A stretch of 64,000 bases of DNA, taken from contig NZ_JACHDO010000001.1 in the NCBI RefSeq assembly GCF_014201115.1, positions 6,510,001 through 6,574,000 of the forward strand. The letters run 5' to 3'. The stretch comes from Nocardiopsis metallicus (GTDB lineage: Bacteria > Actinomycetota > Actinomycetes > Streptosporangiales > Streptosporangiaceae). Below are positions 8,387-16,456 of the stretch, piece by piece (the stretch's first letter is position 1; the number at the start of each line of letters is the position of its first letter). A model generated the notes under the pieces. That model searched no databases. It was given only the letters and a program-made list of their open reading frames with translations, and had not been told where the DNA came from. Both the position numbers and the translations under genes were made by a program.

Positions 8387-8551
8387 ATGGACCAGGACAT
8401 CTACACCGACGCGGACGGGCACCAATGGTACCCCCAACCAAACGGGGAATACGCGATGGTCTTGAACGCAAGGACCACCATCCCCATCCACAAAGTCCGC
8501 TATCTCTACGGGCCGCTGAAGGACACCCTCGACCGAGACAACCAGAAGTGA
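8387..8551 (+). CDS. Small protein of 54 residues
   Basis: ATG at 8387 is preceded by GGGAGGC at good spacing. It encodes a compact polar protein (MDQDIYTDADGHQWYPQPNG at the start) with good codon use. An in-frame ATG-less extension to 8273 is not supported. Its stop overlaps a GTG of the next ORF. Not recognised; it belongs to the accessory gene string 7734-9059. Confidence 0.5.
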   Translation: MDQDIYTDADGHQWYPQPNGEYAMVLNARTTIPIHKVRYLYGPLKDTLDRDNQK

Positions 8552-8844
8552 CTGCACAGCAGGCCGTCCCGTCCGACTTGACCTTCTGCCACCTCAGCCA
8601 AGGAGAACGGGTGAAGATCCGCCAGCCCTGGTCCCCCACCGTCCACGAAGTCGACGACACCATCAAAGACCGCAACGGCTCATGGACGCACTGCTACAGG
8701 GTCGTAAGCCCGGAAGCCACAGAGGTACCAGACACCACAGAAACAGACTGCGGTGAGTGCAAACACTTCCTGGTGACCGCGGAGAAGCAACGTGCCCGCG
8801 ACGCCATGCGAGACGTGCTCACCGCAGCCGCCAAGCACCGCTAG
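8548..8844 (+). CDS. Small hypothetical protein (98 or 77 residues)
   Basis: The frame opens with a GTG at 8548 that overlaps the previous stop (GTGA). A second GTG at 8611 has a stronger AAGGAG site just upstream and would give 77 residues; I cannot decide between them. The product is polar with two cysteines in DCGECKHF, a possible metal or redox pair. It ends in an Arg/Ala helix. Function unknown. Confidence 0.45.
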   Translation: MTAQQAVPSDLTFCHLSQGERVKIRQPWSPTVHEVDDTIKDRNGSWTHCYRVVSPEATEVPDTTETDCGECKHFLVTAEKQRARDAMRDVLTAAAKHR

Positions 8845-9059
8845 AAGCAGGAAAATGCCGTTGGCTCCCGACTGCCATCGAAGGAATAAATGCCTTCCTG
8901 GCCAGGCAACTACCAGCCACTCTTGCAGCCCTGGACGAGGGCGCAGGAGCCACCCCCGAAGACATCGTGCTTCGCTCGGAAGGCCACTCTGTGACCGCCA
9001 AAGTCCGCATGAAGGACTACATCCGGGCCCTGAACCACCGAGCTAAGGCGGGCAGGTAA
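8757..9059 (+). CDS. Small hypothetical protein, start uncertain
   Basis: The part from about 8863 onward reads like a real protein (AIEGINAFLARQLPATLAAL, EDIVLRSEGHSVTAKVRMKD). No ATG or GTG precedes it in frame except a GTG at 8757, inside the previous gene. Either the overlap is real, an unusual start is used, or the 5' end is damaged. A strong terminator follows at 9074. Confidence 0.4.
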   Translation: MQTLPGDRGEATCPRRHARRAHRSRQAPLEAGKCRWLPTAIEGINAFLARQLPATLAALDEGAGATPEDIVLRSEGHSVTAKVRMKDYIRALNHRAKAGR

Positions 9060-9073
9060 AACGCCTATACATG

Positions 9074-9103
9074 GGCGGGCGGCCTTGGCCAAGGCCGCCC
9101 GCC
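9074..9103 (+). terminator. 15-bp palindromic terminator
   Basis: GGCGGGCGGCCTTGG followed immediately by its complement; this folds as a 13-bp stem with a GGCC loop. It closes the 7734-9059 gene string. Confidence 0.7.
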
Positions 9104-9227
9104 AGTCATTTCGTGCTTCGTCGCGAGCACTCTGAGAACCTGTGGCCGGGGTATCCAGGTGCCGTCGGTAGAATGCGCCTCGCGTAGGTGCACGACAGTA
9201 GGCACGGATCCAACGAGCGGGGCAAAC

Positions 9228-9719
9228 GTGGGCAGCAGAAGCGGGGCACACGGATGGCTCCCCCATGCCCTCTCCCAAGCCCGCCGGGACGCGGGGCTCA
9301 CCCAGACCGACCTGGCCCGGCAACTGAAGATCAGCCGCCAGATGATCGTGCGCTATGAGACCCAAGGCGGTGCAGCACCCGCAGCTGAGAAGCTTCGCCC
9401 ACTGGCTCAGGCTTTGGGGACTTCACCCTCCGCCTTCATCGACCCTCAAGCCCAAGGTATGGCCGCCTTGCGCGCCAGGGCAGGGCTCTCCCAACAGCAA
9501 GTGATCGAGCAGATGCGCACAGGCCTGTCTCTACAGGCCTACCGCGGGGTCGAATCCGGACGCATCACCCGTCTGCGGCCCATGGACGCCCAAGCCTTGG
9601 CCGAGGTCTTCGGTGCCACAGAACAAGATGTCCAAGCCGCCCACGACCACGACCTGGCCCGTTCGCGCCGGCAAGCCCCGACTTCGCACAGGGCCGCCGA
9701 GGATACCGCCAGCACCTAG
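9228..9719 (+). CDS. XRE-family transcriptional regulator
   Basis: Cytoplasmic DNA-binding regulator of 163 residues with two tandem helix-turn-helix units. The first (LSQARRDAGLTQTDLARQLK, then ISRQMIVRYETQG) is a textbook Cro/C1 type. The second (LRARAGLSQQQVIEQMRTG) is more divergent. GTG at 9228 is chosen because a good -10 (TAGAAT, 9170-9175) lies between it and the longer in-frame start at 9159. It could be the repressor that acts on the palindrome at 7658-7696 (inference). Confidence 0.75.
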   Translation: MGSRSGAHGWLPHALSQARRDAGLTQTDLARQLKISRQMIVRYETQGGAAPAAEKLRPLAQALGTSPSAFIDPQAQGMAALRARAGLSQQQVIEQMRTGLSLQAYRGVESGRITRLRPMDAQALAEVFGATEQDVQAAHDHDLARSRRQAPTSHRAAEDTAST

Positions 9720-9776
9720 AGCTGAGTCGACTCCACCAACGAGCCTGATGTGTGCTGGGCGCTAAAACGCTGGCAT

Positions 9777-10388
9777 CTACTTGAGCCACTCATCCGGCCA
9801 CCCTCTGCGGTACCGGGGGAACTTGCCCGCACTTAGCTTCAGACCCTCAAGAACCGCACCGGGGGCTCCTGCGAGGGTTCGCACGTACTCCACGTCCGAA
9901 GTCATGAGTGTGTACCGCTCACCCTGGGTGTTACGAGCGTGGATAAGCCCGTACCCCTCGCGGGTCGGGTGCAACCCCGCGACACGGCACACCCGGCGAT
10001 AGTCGCGCCCCAACTCGTCAGGGGTCAAGAAGGACCGCTCCACGGCGTACAGCATGTCGTTCAGCATGCACTCATGATGCACGCATGCCCGCTTGTATGC
10101 GCAGGCGATCCCGAATGAGGCAGGAAAGCGTTCAGGCGCTGAGAGTTGGTACCGCAGCCCGGGGAGCAGGTTGGAGCTGTCCGAACTCCCACCCCACGAG
10201 GCTCCGGAAGTTTCTACACGGACGGTGCGCTCAAAGTGCAGCAAGGCTGACAGGCTCCGCAGCGACCTGGCGAGGCCACACCGATGTGTGCAGTCAATCA
10301 GGCACCAGATGTCCTCGCCCGGCATGCCCTCTGTAATGGCAACCCATATCACTGCCACGCAGAATCCTGCTTTGACCTGCTCAAACAC
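9777..10388 (-). CDS. Hypothetical protein adjoining the transposon insertion
   Basis: About 203 residues, cysteine-containing, no membrane segment. Recognisable stretches are DMLYAVERSFLTPDELGRDYRRVC and GYGLIHARNTQGERYTLMTSD. The open frame continues to 10490, but everything above 10401 is transposon DNA. When the transposon is removed in silico, the frame meets a TAA upstream and the first start is GTG at 10388 (ATG at 10325 is an alternative). The insertion therefore sits at or just before this gene's start and probably separates it from its promoter. Not recognised. Confidence 0.45.
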   Translation of the reverse strand: MFEQVKAGFCVAVIWVAITEGMPGEDIWCLIDCTHRCGLARSLRSLSALLHFERTVRVETSGASWGGSSDSSNLLPGLRYQLSAPERFPASFGIACAYKRACVHHECMLNDMLYAVERSFLTPDELGRDYRRVCRVAGLHPTREGYGLIHARNTQGERYTLMTSDVEYVRTLAGAPGAVLEGLKLSAGKFPRYRRGWPDEWLK

Positions 10389-10396
10389 CTTCCAAT

Positions 10397-10401
10397 GAGG
10401 A
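10397..10401. repeat. Target site duplication, left copy (GAGGA)
   Basis: Identical to bases 31650-31654 immediately outside the right terminus. Five bases is the Tn7-family duplication length. Confidence 0.9.
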
Positions 10402-10425
10402 TGTCCAGCGTCATTGGACTTGATC
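10402..10425 (+). repeat. Transposon left terminal inverted repeat
   Basis: Starts TGTCC and contains GCGTCATTGGACTTGATC. The reverse complement of 31626-31649 differs at one base (A versus G at position 6). Confidence 0.93.
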
Positions 10426-10456
10426 TGAGAGAGGTCTTTGACCAGCAGCGGATCAT

Positions 10457-10535
10457 CTATCCCGGCGCGGTCATGATGAGAGTCCGCCAATCGATCCGCT
10501 CTTTTTCGCTGCCCGGCCCGAACCTGACTTGTTCA
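10457..10535 (-). pseudogene. 3' remnant of a second tniQ
   Basis: On the minus strand this encodes FGPGSEKERIDWRTLIMTAPG and a TAG stop, aligning with the C-terminus of the intact TniQ (FGPVGEKERVDWRTLVMAAPG). Homology continues through the non-coding stretch to the left end. It stops at about 10535, so only the last 25 or so codons remain. It shows that a related transposition module once lay here. Confidence 0.8.
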
Positions 10536-10573
10536 CAGGAGCCGCTTCTACTCGCGGGGGCCAGCACGATCAA

Positions 10574-10608
10574 AGGGCCTTGCGCAACGAGACGTTGCGC
10601 AAGGCCCT
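10574..10608 (-). terminator. Strong terminator after the ctaG-like operon
   Basis: A 16-bp perfect stem (AGGGCCTTGCGCAACG and complement) with an AGA loop, followed on the minus strand by TTTG. Between it and the ctaG stop lies only the oxidoreductase remnant. Confidence 0.75.
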
Positions 10609-10688
10609 GGGTGTGCTCCCCATCGTCTCGGCCGGGGCCCACCGCCGAAGTCCCGGGCGACCCTTCTCCGCCTTGCCGGGATCCGCGC

Positions 10689-10806
10689 TTACGGCGTTCC
10701 CAGATCGGCGCGGATCCGCGGGAGCACCCTGGTGCCGAACAACTCGATGCCGCGCAGGAAGTCGCGCTGGGGCATGCCGCTCACATCCGTCTGCAGGATA
10801 TTGCGA
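10689..10806 (-). pseudogene. C-terminal remnant of an LLM-class flavin-dependent oxidoreductase
   Basis: The minus strand reads DVSGMPQRDFLRGIELFG and ends ...RADLGTP with TAA at 10691-10689. The MP-x-R-x-F-L-x-GIELFGTxV pattern is the usual C-terminus of luciferase-like monooxygenases. Only about 37 codons survive. Upstream the frame fuses into the 3' end of the ctaG-like gene, marking a deletion or insertion junction near 10806. Confidence 0.6.
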
Positions 10807-10809
10807 GCC

Positions 10810-11616
10810 CTACACGGACTCGAACCTGGAGGCGTTCGAGGCCTTCCTGCGTGGCAGGATCCAGGGGCGGCACACCAGGAAGATCAGCGCGATCTCCACC
10901 GGCGCACCCGCGTAGTACATCAGCTCGGCTCCCGCGCGCACCTGTTCGGCGGGGACCCCCTCGGGCGGGGCGGCATAGAGGGTTTTGGCGAGGATGTTGT
11001 GCGCGGCGATCGCCAGGACCAACGCCGCTGCCCGCCACGGCGGGGAGGGCCGGTGCGGCGCTGGGTCGGGGCCGCCCAGGACGGCGAAGGTGAACAGGTA
11101 TCCGGCGGCCAACACGTGCGCGTGGATCAGAGCGTGCACCCACGGGTCGGTGTGCATCGCGGTGTACAGGCCGGTTCGGTAGAGCACCCACAGTCCGCCG
11201 ATGTTGAGCACCCCCGCCACGAACGGATTCGTCAGCACCGCCAGCGGAAGCGAGGACAGCAGCCAGGCGAGGGGGCGGGCCGTCCGCACCGGCAGGGCCC
11301 GCAGGGCCAGGGTGATGGGGGCCGCCAACACCAGCAGGAGCGGCCCCAGCATTCCCAACAGGACGTGTCCGGCCATGTGGACGGCGAAGTCGTGGTGGGC
11401 CCGTTCGGCCACGGGGCCGACCAGGGCCACGCCCACGCATAGCAGGCCTGCCGCCCAGGACGCGGTGCGGGCGATCGGCCAGGAGGTGCCGCGCCTGTGC
11501 AGGATCGCCACCGCCACCGCGTAGGCCACCAGGGCGGTCACCAACAGCAGCGCTGTCGCCGATTCTCCCGGGCCGGGCCAGGCGGCCTCGGGGACGTGGT
11601 GCTCGTGGTGGTCCAT
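10810..11616 (-). CDS. CtaG-family (caa3-type) cytochrome c oxidase assembly membrane protein
   Basis: A 268-residue protein with about seven membrane segments. The HMAGHVLLGMLGPLLLVLAAP motif and GLYTAMHTDPWVHALIHAHVLAAGYL with several membrane histidines are characteristic of caa3_CtaG proteins, which help copper loading or assembly of heme-copper oxidases. The last residues (RKASNASRFESV) may be altered by the junction with the pseudogene behind it. It lies 3 bases downstream of the DUF2243 gene, a frequent companion, and ends in the strong terminator. Confidence 0.82.
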   Translation of the reverse strand: MDHHEHHVPEAAWPGPGESATALLLVTALVAYAVAVAILHRRGTSWPIARTASWAAGLLCVGVALVGPVAERAHHDFAVHMAGHVLLGMLGPLLLVLAAPITLALRALPVRTARPLAWLLSSLPLAVLTNPFVAGVLNIGGLWVLYRTGLYTAMHTDPWVHALIHAHVLAAGYLFTFAVLGGPDPAPHRPSPPWRAAALVLAIAAHNILAKTLYAAPPEGVPAEQVRAGAELMYYAGAPVEIALIFLVCRPWILPRRKASNASRFESV

Positions 11617-11619
11617 GGG

Positions 11620-12114
11620 TCAGGCCGTGGCCTCGGTGGGTTTTGCGGACCGGCCCGCGCGTCGTGCGGTGACGATCCACAGCACGATTCCAGCGAGGAG
11701 CAGGACGGCGGCGATGACGTTCCACGTCACGTCGTAGGGCACCAGGTTCACGCCGTAGCGGATCTGATGTATACCCATCACCTTGTGCTGGACCAATCCG
11801 TCGTAGAGCTGGAAGAACCCTGCCCCGGTCAGCCACCCGGCGGTGAAGGCCGCGCCCCAGAAGGTGTGTTCGCGGCGCAGCGCGGCGACCATCAGCAGCG
11901 AGGCGACGGTGGCGAACCAGCTGAAGGCGTGGAAGAGCCCGTCCGAGACCAGTCCCACGTCGCTGGTGGACAGGTCGTAGAAGTGGTGCCAGTGCAGGAG
12001 CTGGTGAAAGACCATCTCGTCGAGGAAGGCGGCGGTGCCCAAGCCGAGCAGGATGCCCGCGATCAGGTTGCGGCCATGGCGTGAGCGCGGCTTTCCTCGT
12101 GTTGGTGTGGGCAT
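11620..12114 (-). CDS. DUF2243 membrane protein
   Basis: A 164-residue protein with four predicted membrane segments. It has the DUF2243 signature near the N-terminus (GILLGLGTAAFLDEMVFHQL, LHWHHFYDLST) and AGFFQLYDGLVQHKVMGIHQIRYG. Conserved histidines in these motifs suggest a metal or heme link. It frequently pairs with CtaG homologues, as here. Function in the family is unproven. Confidence 0.82.
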   Translation of the reverse strand: MPTPTRGKPRSRHGRNLIAGILLGLGTAAFLDEMVFHQLLHWHHFYDLSTSDVGLVSDGLFHAFSWFATVASLLMVAALRREHTFWGAAFTAGWLTGAGFFQLYDGLVQHKVMGIHQIRYGVNLVPYDVTWNVIAAVLLLAGIVLWIVTARRAGRSAKPTEATA

Positions 12115-12728
12115 CGGTTCCCCCTGGGAGGCTGGGCCGGTCTTGTGTCGAGCTGTCGTACACGACTACCCGAGGCCCAAGGGCGAAACACGCAGGCCCG
12201 CCGGTGCTTGCACTGACGGGTTCAATCCAGCCAGAGCCTTGACGCAGACCTGGAGATGTTGCGTCGCTGACCCCGTCAAACGGGCCTGTCAGATCGCCAC
12301 CCGCCTGGACTCGGTGAGCCCCAACGACCTCGGCGTGGCCTGCGAGGATGCCCCGGTCGAGACCTTGGCTCATGTCCTCACCGGCGCCCGCACCGTCCGG
12401 GAGCTGCTCAACGCCATCGAGCTGGAGCCGTCGCCCACCAGGGTCGCGCCCAGGCCCAGTGGGCGCTCCACCGTGTACTGGGCGGGCTTGTAACGCAGCG
12501 CGGCCTCGCGGGTGGCGGTGCCCTGCGCCTGCTCCAGGGTGTCCAGGTACTGTCCGGCCATGACTTCGGTGCGCATCGCGTCGAAGGGGCGCCACTCCCG
12601 GCTCAGCATCTCCGTCGGGAACAGGCCAGAACCCTTGCCGTCACTTCAGGAATGTTTCCGGCCGCTTCCTTGGGTGTGGGTGGTCCCGGCGCTACAGCCC
12701 TCATGCCGTACCGGTGGCACGGTGCCCC
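12115..12728. other. 614-base stretch without a recognised gene
   Basis: Cargo DNA between the DUF2243 and CPVC-protein genes. A minus-strand frame at 12370-12609 (79 codons, MLSREWRPFDAMRTEV...) has plausible protein composition but no recognised family and no ribosome site. It may be a fragment. No repeats or strong hairpins were seen. Confidence 0.4.
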
Positions 12729-13175
12729 TCACCCATTCTGGGGCGATGGAAGCGGACACGCACGAGTTCGCTTCAGCCGCGTCCTGACCGCGATCGACAG
12801 CAGTACGACGCCCGCGACCGCGAGTAGCGGTTGCAGGGGTGCGAACCAGGCCAGGGCGCCCGAGGTGCCCAGGGCCAACAGGACGAGTTTGTTGCATACC
12901 GGGCAGCCGATGGCGAACCACGTCAGGACGACGCCGGTGACGCTCCTGGCCTCCTCGGTCCTCGCCGGCAGGTTTCCGTTTCTGACGTAGGTGGCCGCCA
13001 GGAGGCCGCACAGCACGGCGGTGACGCCCCACACGGGATAGGACCACCACGTCGGTTCGATCTCCCTGGTGAAGAGGCTGTTGGGCAACAGCACCGTCGG
13101 CACTCCCAGCAGTATCAGGGCACCCAGGAAACCGCCTGCTGCCACCAGCCACTGCCGGTACGTCCACCGCGTCAT
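12729..13175 (-). CDS. Membrane protein with a CPVC motif
   Basis: A 148-residue protein with four predicted membrane segments. The third is entered by FAIGCPVCNKLVLLALGTSGAL, whose CxxC pair recalls the redox centre of vitamin K epoxide reductase/DsbB-type proteins, although overall length and topology differ. ATG at 13175; the longer frame to 13475 overlaps ccdA. It lies 43 bases downstream of ccdA in the dsbA-ccdA unit, which supports a disulfide-exchange role (inference). Confidence 0.6.
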   Translation of the reverse strand: MTRWTYRQWLVAAGGFLGALILLGVPTVLLPNSLFTREIEPTWWSYPVWGVTAVLCGLLAATYVRNGNLPARTEEARSVTGVVLTWFAIGCPVCNKLVLLALGTSGALAWFAPLQPLLAVAGVVLLSIAVRTRLKRTRACPLPSPQNG

Positions 13176-13218
13176 CGCTTCGTCGTCCCTTCGTTGAAGA
13201 ACCCGCAGAACAGTGCAC

Positions 13219-14127
13219 TCACACGTCTCCGTCGGTGGTGTCGGGGCGGATGCTCTGGGAGATGACCTCAGGAATCGGTTTCTTCCCCTCGGTTCCCCTC
13301 GTCCTGCGCGAGCGGCTCCACTTCCAGGCACCCATCGCAAGTAGGGCCGTCCCGAGTGCGGCGAGGACGAACACGTCGATCCCCGTCCCGCCGACGGCGA
13401 AGAGCCACTCCTGGATCCGGTAGCTCTGGTCGTCGAACGCTCCGATGCCACCGAAGAGGGTCGCCGTTCCGTCATAGAGCAGGAACACGATCCCGATGGC
13501 GATGAATAGCAGACCGGACAGTGTGCTCGTGGTGTGGATGTGCACAGGCCCGAGGGAGATGGTGCGTCCGCGAAGCCAACGCTTCTTTCCCAGGTCGTAG
13601 CGGTCCCACAGCAGCGCCAGCACGAACAGCGGACCCGCCATTCCCAGCGCGTAGACCGCCAGGAGCAGGGCGCCGCGCATGGGGCCGCCGGTGGCTGCGA
13701 CGGTCAGGACCGCGCCGAGGATCGGTCCGGAGCAGAAACCGGCGAACCCGTACACCGCGCCCAGCGCGAAGACCGAGACGGTGTTCGTGCGGCCGGAGAA
13801 GCGTCCCTGGAGGCGCTGGGCCAGCCCCGAGGAGAACCCGAAGCCGATGATCTGCGCCACGCCGAAGGCGATGATCAGTGAGCCCGCGATGGTGATGAGG
13901 AGTTCGCGTTCTCCGTAGAAGAGGCGGCTGACCATGGACGATCCCGCCCCCAGCGGAACCAGTGTGGTGCACAGGCCCAGGTAGAACACACCGGTGCGGG
14001 CCAGGAGGCGGCGCGGGTCGCGGAACGCGTACCCGAAGAAGGAGGGGAGCAGCAGGGCGCTGCACGGGCTGAACAGGGCGAGCACACCGCCCGCCAGGGC
14101 GGCGACGAAACCGACGTCAGCCATCAT
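13219..14127 (-). CDS. CcdA/DsbD-type transmembrane thiol-disulfide transporter
   Basis: A 302-residue polytopic protein that passes reducing equivalents across the membrane. The paired cysteines sit in FSPCSALLLPSFFGYAF (first helix) and GFAGFCSGPILGAVL (fourth helix region), the two-Cys arrangement of CcdA. ATG at 14127 (ATGATG) overlaps the upstream dsbA-like gene by 11 bases. The C-terminal about 60 residues add a membrane segment and basic tail not present in minimal CcdA. Confidence 0.85.
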   Translation of the reverse strand: MMADVGFVAALAGGVLALFSPCSALLLPSFFGYAFRDPRRLLARTGVFYLGLCTTLVPLGAGSSMVSRLFYGERELLITIAGSLIIAFGVAQIIGFGFSSGLAQRLQGRFSGRTNTVSVFALGAVYGFAGFCSGPILGAVLTVAATGGPMRGALLLAVYALGMAGPLFVLALLWDRYDLGKKRWLRGRTISLGPVHIHTTSTLSGLLFIAIGIVFLLYDGTATLFGGIGAFDDQSYRIQEWLFAVGGTGIDVFVLAALGTALLAMGAWKWSRSRRTRGTEGKKPIPEVISQSIRPDTTDGDV

Positions 14128-14953
14128 CGCCCCTCCCGGCGCCCGCCAGGGCGTTCTCGATGGCCGATTCGAACACGGGAAGCGGTTGGGCGCCCATGAG
14201 CGGCTGGCCGTTGACGAGGAAGGCGGGGGTGGAGGTGACCCCTATCCCCTGGGCCTCCGCGAAGTCACGGCTCACCCGTTCGGCCACCTCGTCGCTGCGG
14301 CGGTCCTCCTCGAAGCGCTCGGGGTCCATGCCGAGCTCCGCGACGATCTCGTCCAACGCCTCTTCGAGGGCCTCACCCTCGAACTTCTCCTCGTAGGCGA
14401 AGTAGGTCTCGTGGAACTCCCAGAACCTGCCCTGCATGCCGGCGGCCCGGGCGGCGTGGGAGATCGTCTCCGAGGATCCGGTGATGATGGGGAAGTCGCG
14501 CCACTCGATGCGCAGATCCCCCTGTTCGACGTAGGGCATCAGTTCGGGTTGAGTCTCCCGGGCCCAGCGGCCGCAGTAGGGGCAGTTGTAGTCGGAGTAG
14601 GCCACCATGACCACGGGCGCGTCGACGTCGCCCATCGCGGTGGGGTCCTCGGGGTCCTGACGGGCCAGCAGGGCCCCGAACTCCCGGTGGTCGGGGAGCT
14701 GGCCGTCGGCCTCGGCGGCGGTCTGGGGGGCGGAGTCGGCCGCCGGCCCGTCCGCCTGGTCGTCCATGGCACGGTTGGCCACGAGCAGACCCGCGATGAC
14801 CACCAGGGCCAGGCCGGCGAACAGGAGGCCCCGCCACGAACCACCGGCGCCTCCGTCCGCGGTGCGCCCCCGTTCGCGCTTCGTGCCCGGCGAGGGCCGG
14901 GCGTTCGCTTGCTTCTTCTTGCCGTCGGGTTCGGGCCCGGATGGGCTGGACAT
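14117..14953 (-). CDS. Membrane-tethered DsbA-like thioredoxin-fold protein
   Basis: A 278-residue type II membrane protein. It has a basic cytoplasmic N-terminus, one membrane segment (LLFAGLALVVIAGLLVA, about 55-72), an acidic linker, then a DSBA domain. The active site is CPYC near residue 128 in YSDYNCPYCGRW, and the cis-Pro loop is TSTPAFLVNGQPL. It acts outside the cytoplasmic membrane as a disulfide oxidase or isomerase. ATG at 14953 follows the palindromic operator at 14977-15026. It is coupled to ccdA, which could recycle it. Confidence 0.85.
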   Translation of the reverse strand: MSSPSGPEPDGKKKQANARPSPGTKRERGRTADGGAGGSWRGLLFAGLALVVIAGLLVANRAMDDQADGPAADSAPQTAAEADGQLPDHREFGALLARQDPEDPTAMGDVDAPVVMVAYSDYNCPYCGRWARETQPELMPYVEQGDLRIEWRDFPIITGSSETISHAARAAGMQGRFWEFHETYFAYEEKFEGEALEEALDEIVAELGMDPERFEEDRRSDEVAERVSRDFAEAQGIGVTSTPAFLVNGQPLMGAQPLPVFESAIENALAGAGRGDDG

Positions 14954-14976
14954 GTGGGTGCCCCTCGGTCGACTCA

Positions 14977-15026
14977 CGCTGTTTCTATGGAGCCTAGTAC
15001 AATTTCTAAGCTTAATAGAAACAGCG
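14977..15026 (-). promoter_or_regulatory. Palindromic operator before dsbA-ccdA (BlaI-type candidate)
   Basis: Perfect 12-bp arms CGCTGTTTCTAT (14977-14988) and complement (15015-15026), with a further TTTCTA half-site between. The same GTTTCTAT half-site in inverted pairs precedes the second dsbA-like gene at 18522-18563. Shared sites near the BlaI-like gene make it the likely regulator. Confidence 0.6.
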
Positions 15027-15064
15027 GACGGGGTGCGTACCGGCACGGACCGCTGACGGAGGAG

Positions 15065-16033
15065 TCAGTAGGCCGCGCAGTCGCAGTGCGGGAGGAGGAC
15101 CCCGGCCAGCGTCGAGGCGACCGTGAGCACCAGGGGGGCCGTCACCAGGGCGGTGACCAGCGCGGTGCGCGCACGCGTCCTCCACCGTCGGCATCCGATG
15201 AGCGGTGTGATCTGACGTCGGACCCGGTCGACCGGACAGGCGCCGCTGATGGACAGGACCTGCGGGGAACGCCCCAGACCGGCCTCCGCCAGGGCTCCCA
15301 GGGCGTGCACCAGCGGGCGCATACCGACCTCGCGCACGGCGCGGTCGTCGGCGGCCCACTCCACCAGGACAGGGACCTCGGACGCCGCCGCGCGCAACAG
15401 GGGGACCCAGGGGAAGGCAGCGTCGAGCAGACGCACCCACCCGACCAGGACGTGGTGACGCCCCTGGAGGTGGGCCTTCTCGTGGGCCAGGACGGCGCGC
15501 ACCTGGGATTGGCTCAGCACCGCCAGGGCGCCCCGGGTGATGACCACGCCCCCGTGCGCGCCGGGAACGCAGTAGGCGCCGCTCTCGGCGGAGTCGACCA
15601 GCCACACCCGCTGACCGTGCAGGAGACGGCGCCGCGCGCGGGAGAGCAGGTCACGGTGGTGGGAGCGCCGCCACGAGGTGCCCTCCCGCCTGCGCCGCAC
15701 CCCCGTCCACAGCAGGCGCAGCGCCGCCGCCAGGACCAGCGCGGCGCTGACGCCGATGCCCCACCCGGCGTTGTTGCGCTCCAGGGCCTGCAACACGCTG
15801 AGACAGGCGGCCAGGACCGCCTTGGCCGAGGGGCCCAGGAGTTCGGCGGCGAACACGGCCGCCAGGGTGGCGCAGGAGACCAACCAGACCGCGGTCGCCA
15901 GGGTCCACAGCGCCAGCATCGCCCTCGGCCCGGGGCCGCAGGCGCGGGAGGCGCGGGAGGCGCGGTGCAGGAGCCCGGGCCCTGTGACACCGAGCGCGAC
16001 GACCGCGCAGACGGCGGCGAACGACCAGATCAC
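15065..16033 (-). CDS. M56-family membrane metallopeptidase (BlaR1-like sensor)
   Basis: A 322-residue membrane protein with segments near the N-terminus and C-terminus and the zinc motif HEKAHLQGRHH (HExxH, about residue 182) in the loop between. M56 peptidases paired with BlaI repressors cleave them upon a signal. The extracellular sensor domain of BlaR1 is missing, so the stimulus must be sensed by the membrane part or a partner. GTG at 16033 overlaps the blaI-like stop (GTGA). The C-terminus LLPHCDCAAY carries two cysteines, possibly redox-sensitive (inference). Confidence 0.85.
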   Translation of the reverse strand: MIWSFAAVCAVVALGVTGPGLLHRASRASRACGPGPRAMLALWTLATAVWLVSCATLAAVFAAELLGPSAKAVLAACLSVLQALERNNAGWGIGVSAALVLAAALRLLWTGVRRRREGTSWRRSHHRDLLSRARRRLLHGQRVWLVDSAESGAYCVPGAHGGVVITRGALAVLSQSQVRAVLAHEKAHLQGRHHVLVGWVRLLDAAFPWVPLLRAAASEVPVLVEWAADDRAVREVGMRPLVHALGALAEAGLGRSPQVLSISGACPVDRVRRQITPLIGCRRWRTRARTALVTALVTAPLVLTVASTLAGVLLPHCDCAAY

Positions 16034-16398
16034 GCCTCCTCCTCGGGAGGAAGGCCGTCGAGCAGGGTGCGAAGGGCGCGCACGTCCTGGGGTCGCATGC
16101 TGTCGACGAACCGCAGCAGTGTGGCCTCGGAGTCGCGGCTGCCGGTCAGCGCCTCGTACATCAGGTCGGCGGCGTGCGCCGAGCGCTCCCGCACGGGGCG
16201 GTAGAACCACACGCGGCCGAGCTGTTCGCGGTCGACCCAGCCCTTGCGCCTGAGGTTCTCCAGCACGGTGGAGATGGTGGTGTAGGCGGTCGCGTGGTCG
16301 GTGAGGTGCTCTCGCACCTGTCGGACCGGCAGGGGTTCGGACGCCTCCCACAAGATCTCCATGACCGTCGCCTCCAACGGTCCGAGTCCAGGAATCAT
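16030..16398 (-). CDS. BlaI/MecI/CopY-family repressor
   Basis: A 122-residue winged-helix repressor: LGPLEATVMEILWEASEPLPVRQVREHL, then the recognition helix AYTTISTVLENLRRKGWVDREQ, then a C-terminal dimerisation tail. This is the typical BlaI length. Coupled to the M56 peptidase. Inferred targets are the GTTTCTAT inverted repeats ahead of both dsbA-like genes; its own gene is transcribed from the dsbA2 promoter, giving feedback. Confidence 0.87.
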   Translation of the reverse strand: MIPGLGPLEATVMEILWEASEPLPVRQVREHLTDHATAYTTISTVLENLRRKGWVDREQLGRVWFYRPVRERSAHAADLMYEALTGSRDSEATLLRFVDSMRPQDVRALRTLLDGLPPEEEA

Positions 16399-16456
16399 GG
16401 TGTCCTCGTCCCACCTCTCACCGCGCGGATCGGGTTCAGCATAGTGGCGCTCCTTC

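Noticed and set aside
10806..10840. tRNA-like T-arm (GGTTCGAGTCC on the minus strand) suggesting a tRNA or att site
   Set aside because: It is part of the ctaG codons (SRFESV), and no acceptor, D or anticodon arms can be drawn upstream.
12035..12493. Plus-strand ORF of 152 codons
   Set aside because: Begins as antisense of the DUF2243 gene and has no ribosome site or recognisable domain.
10781..12595. Minus-strand frame of 604 codons
   Set aside because: Runs out of frame through the ctaG-like and DUF2243 genes; Arg/Pro/Gly composition shows it is a shadow.
13994..16204. Plus-strand open frame of 736 codons
   Set aside because: Antisense to dsbA, M56 and blaI genes that carry recognisable motifs. 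Long shadow frames are expected at this GC content.
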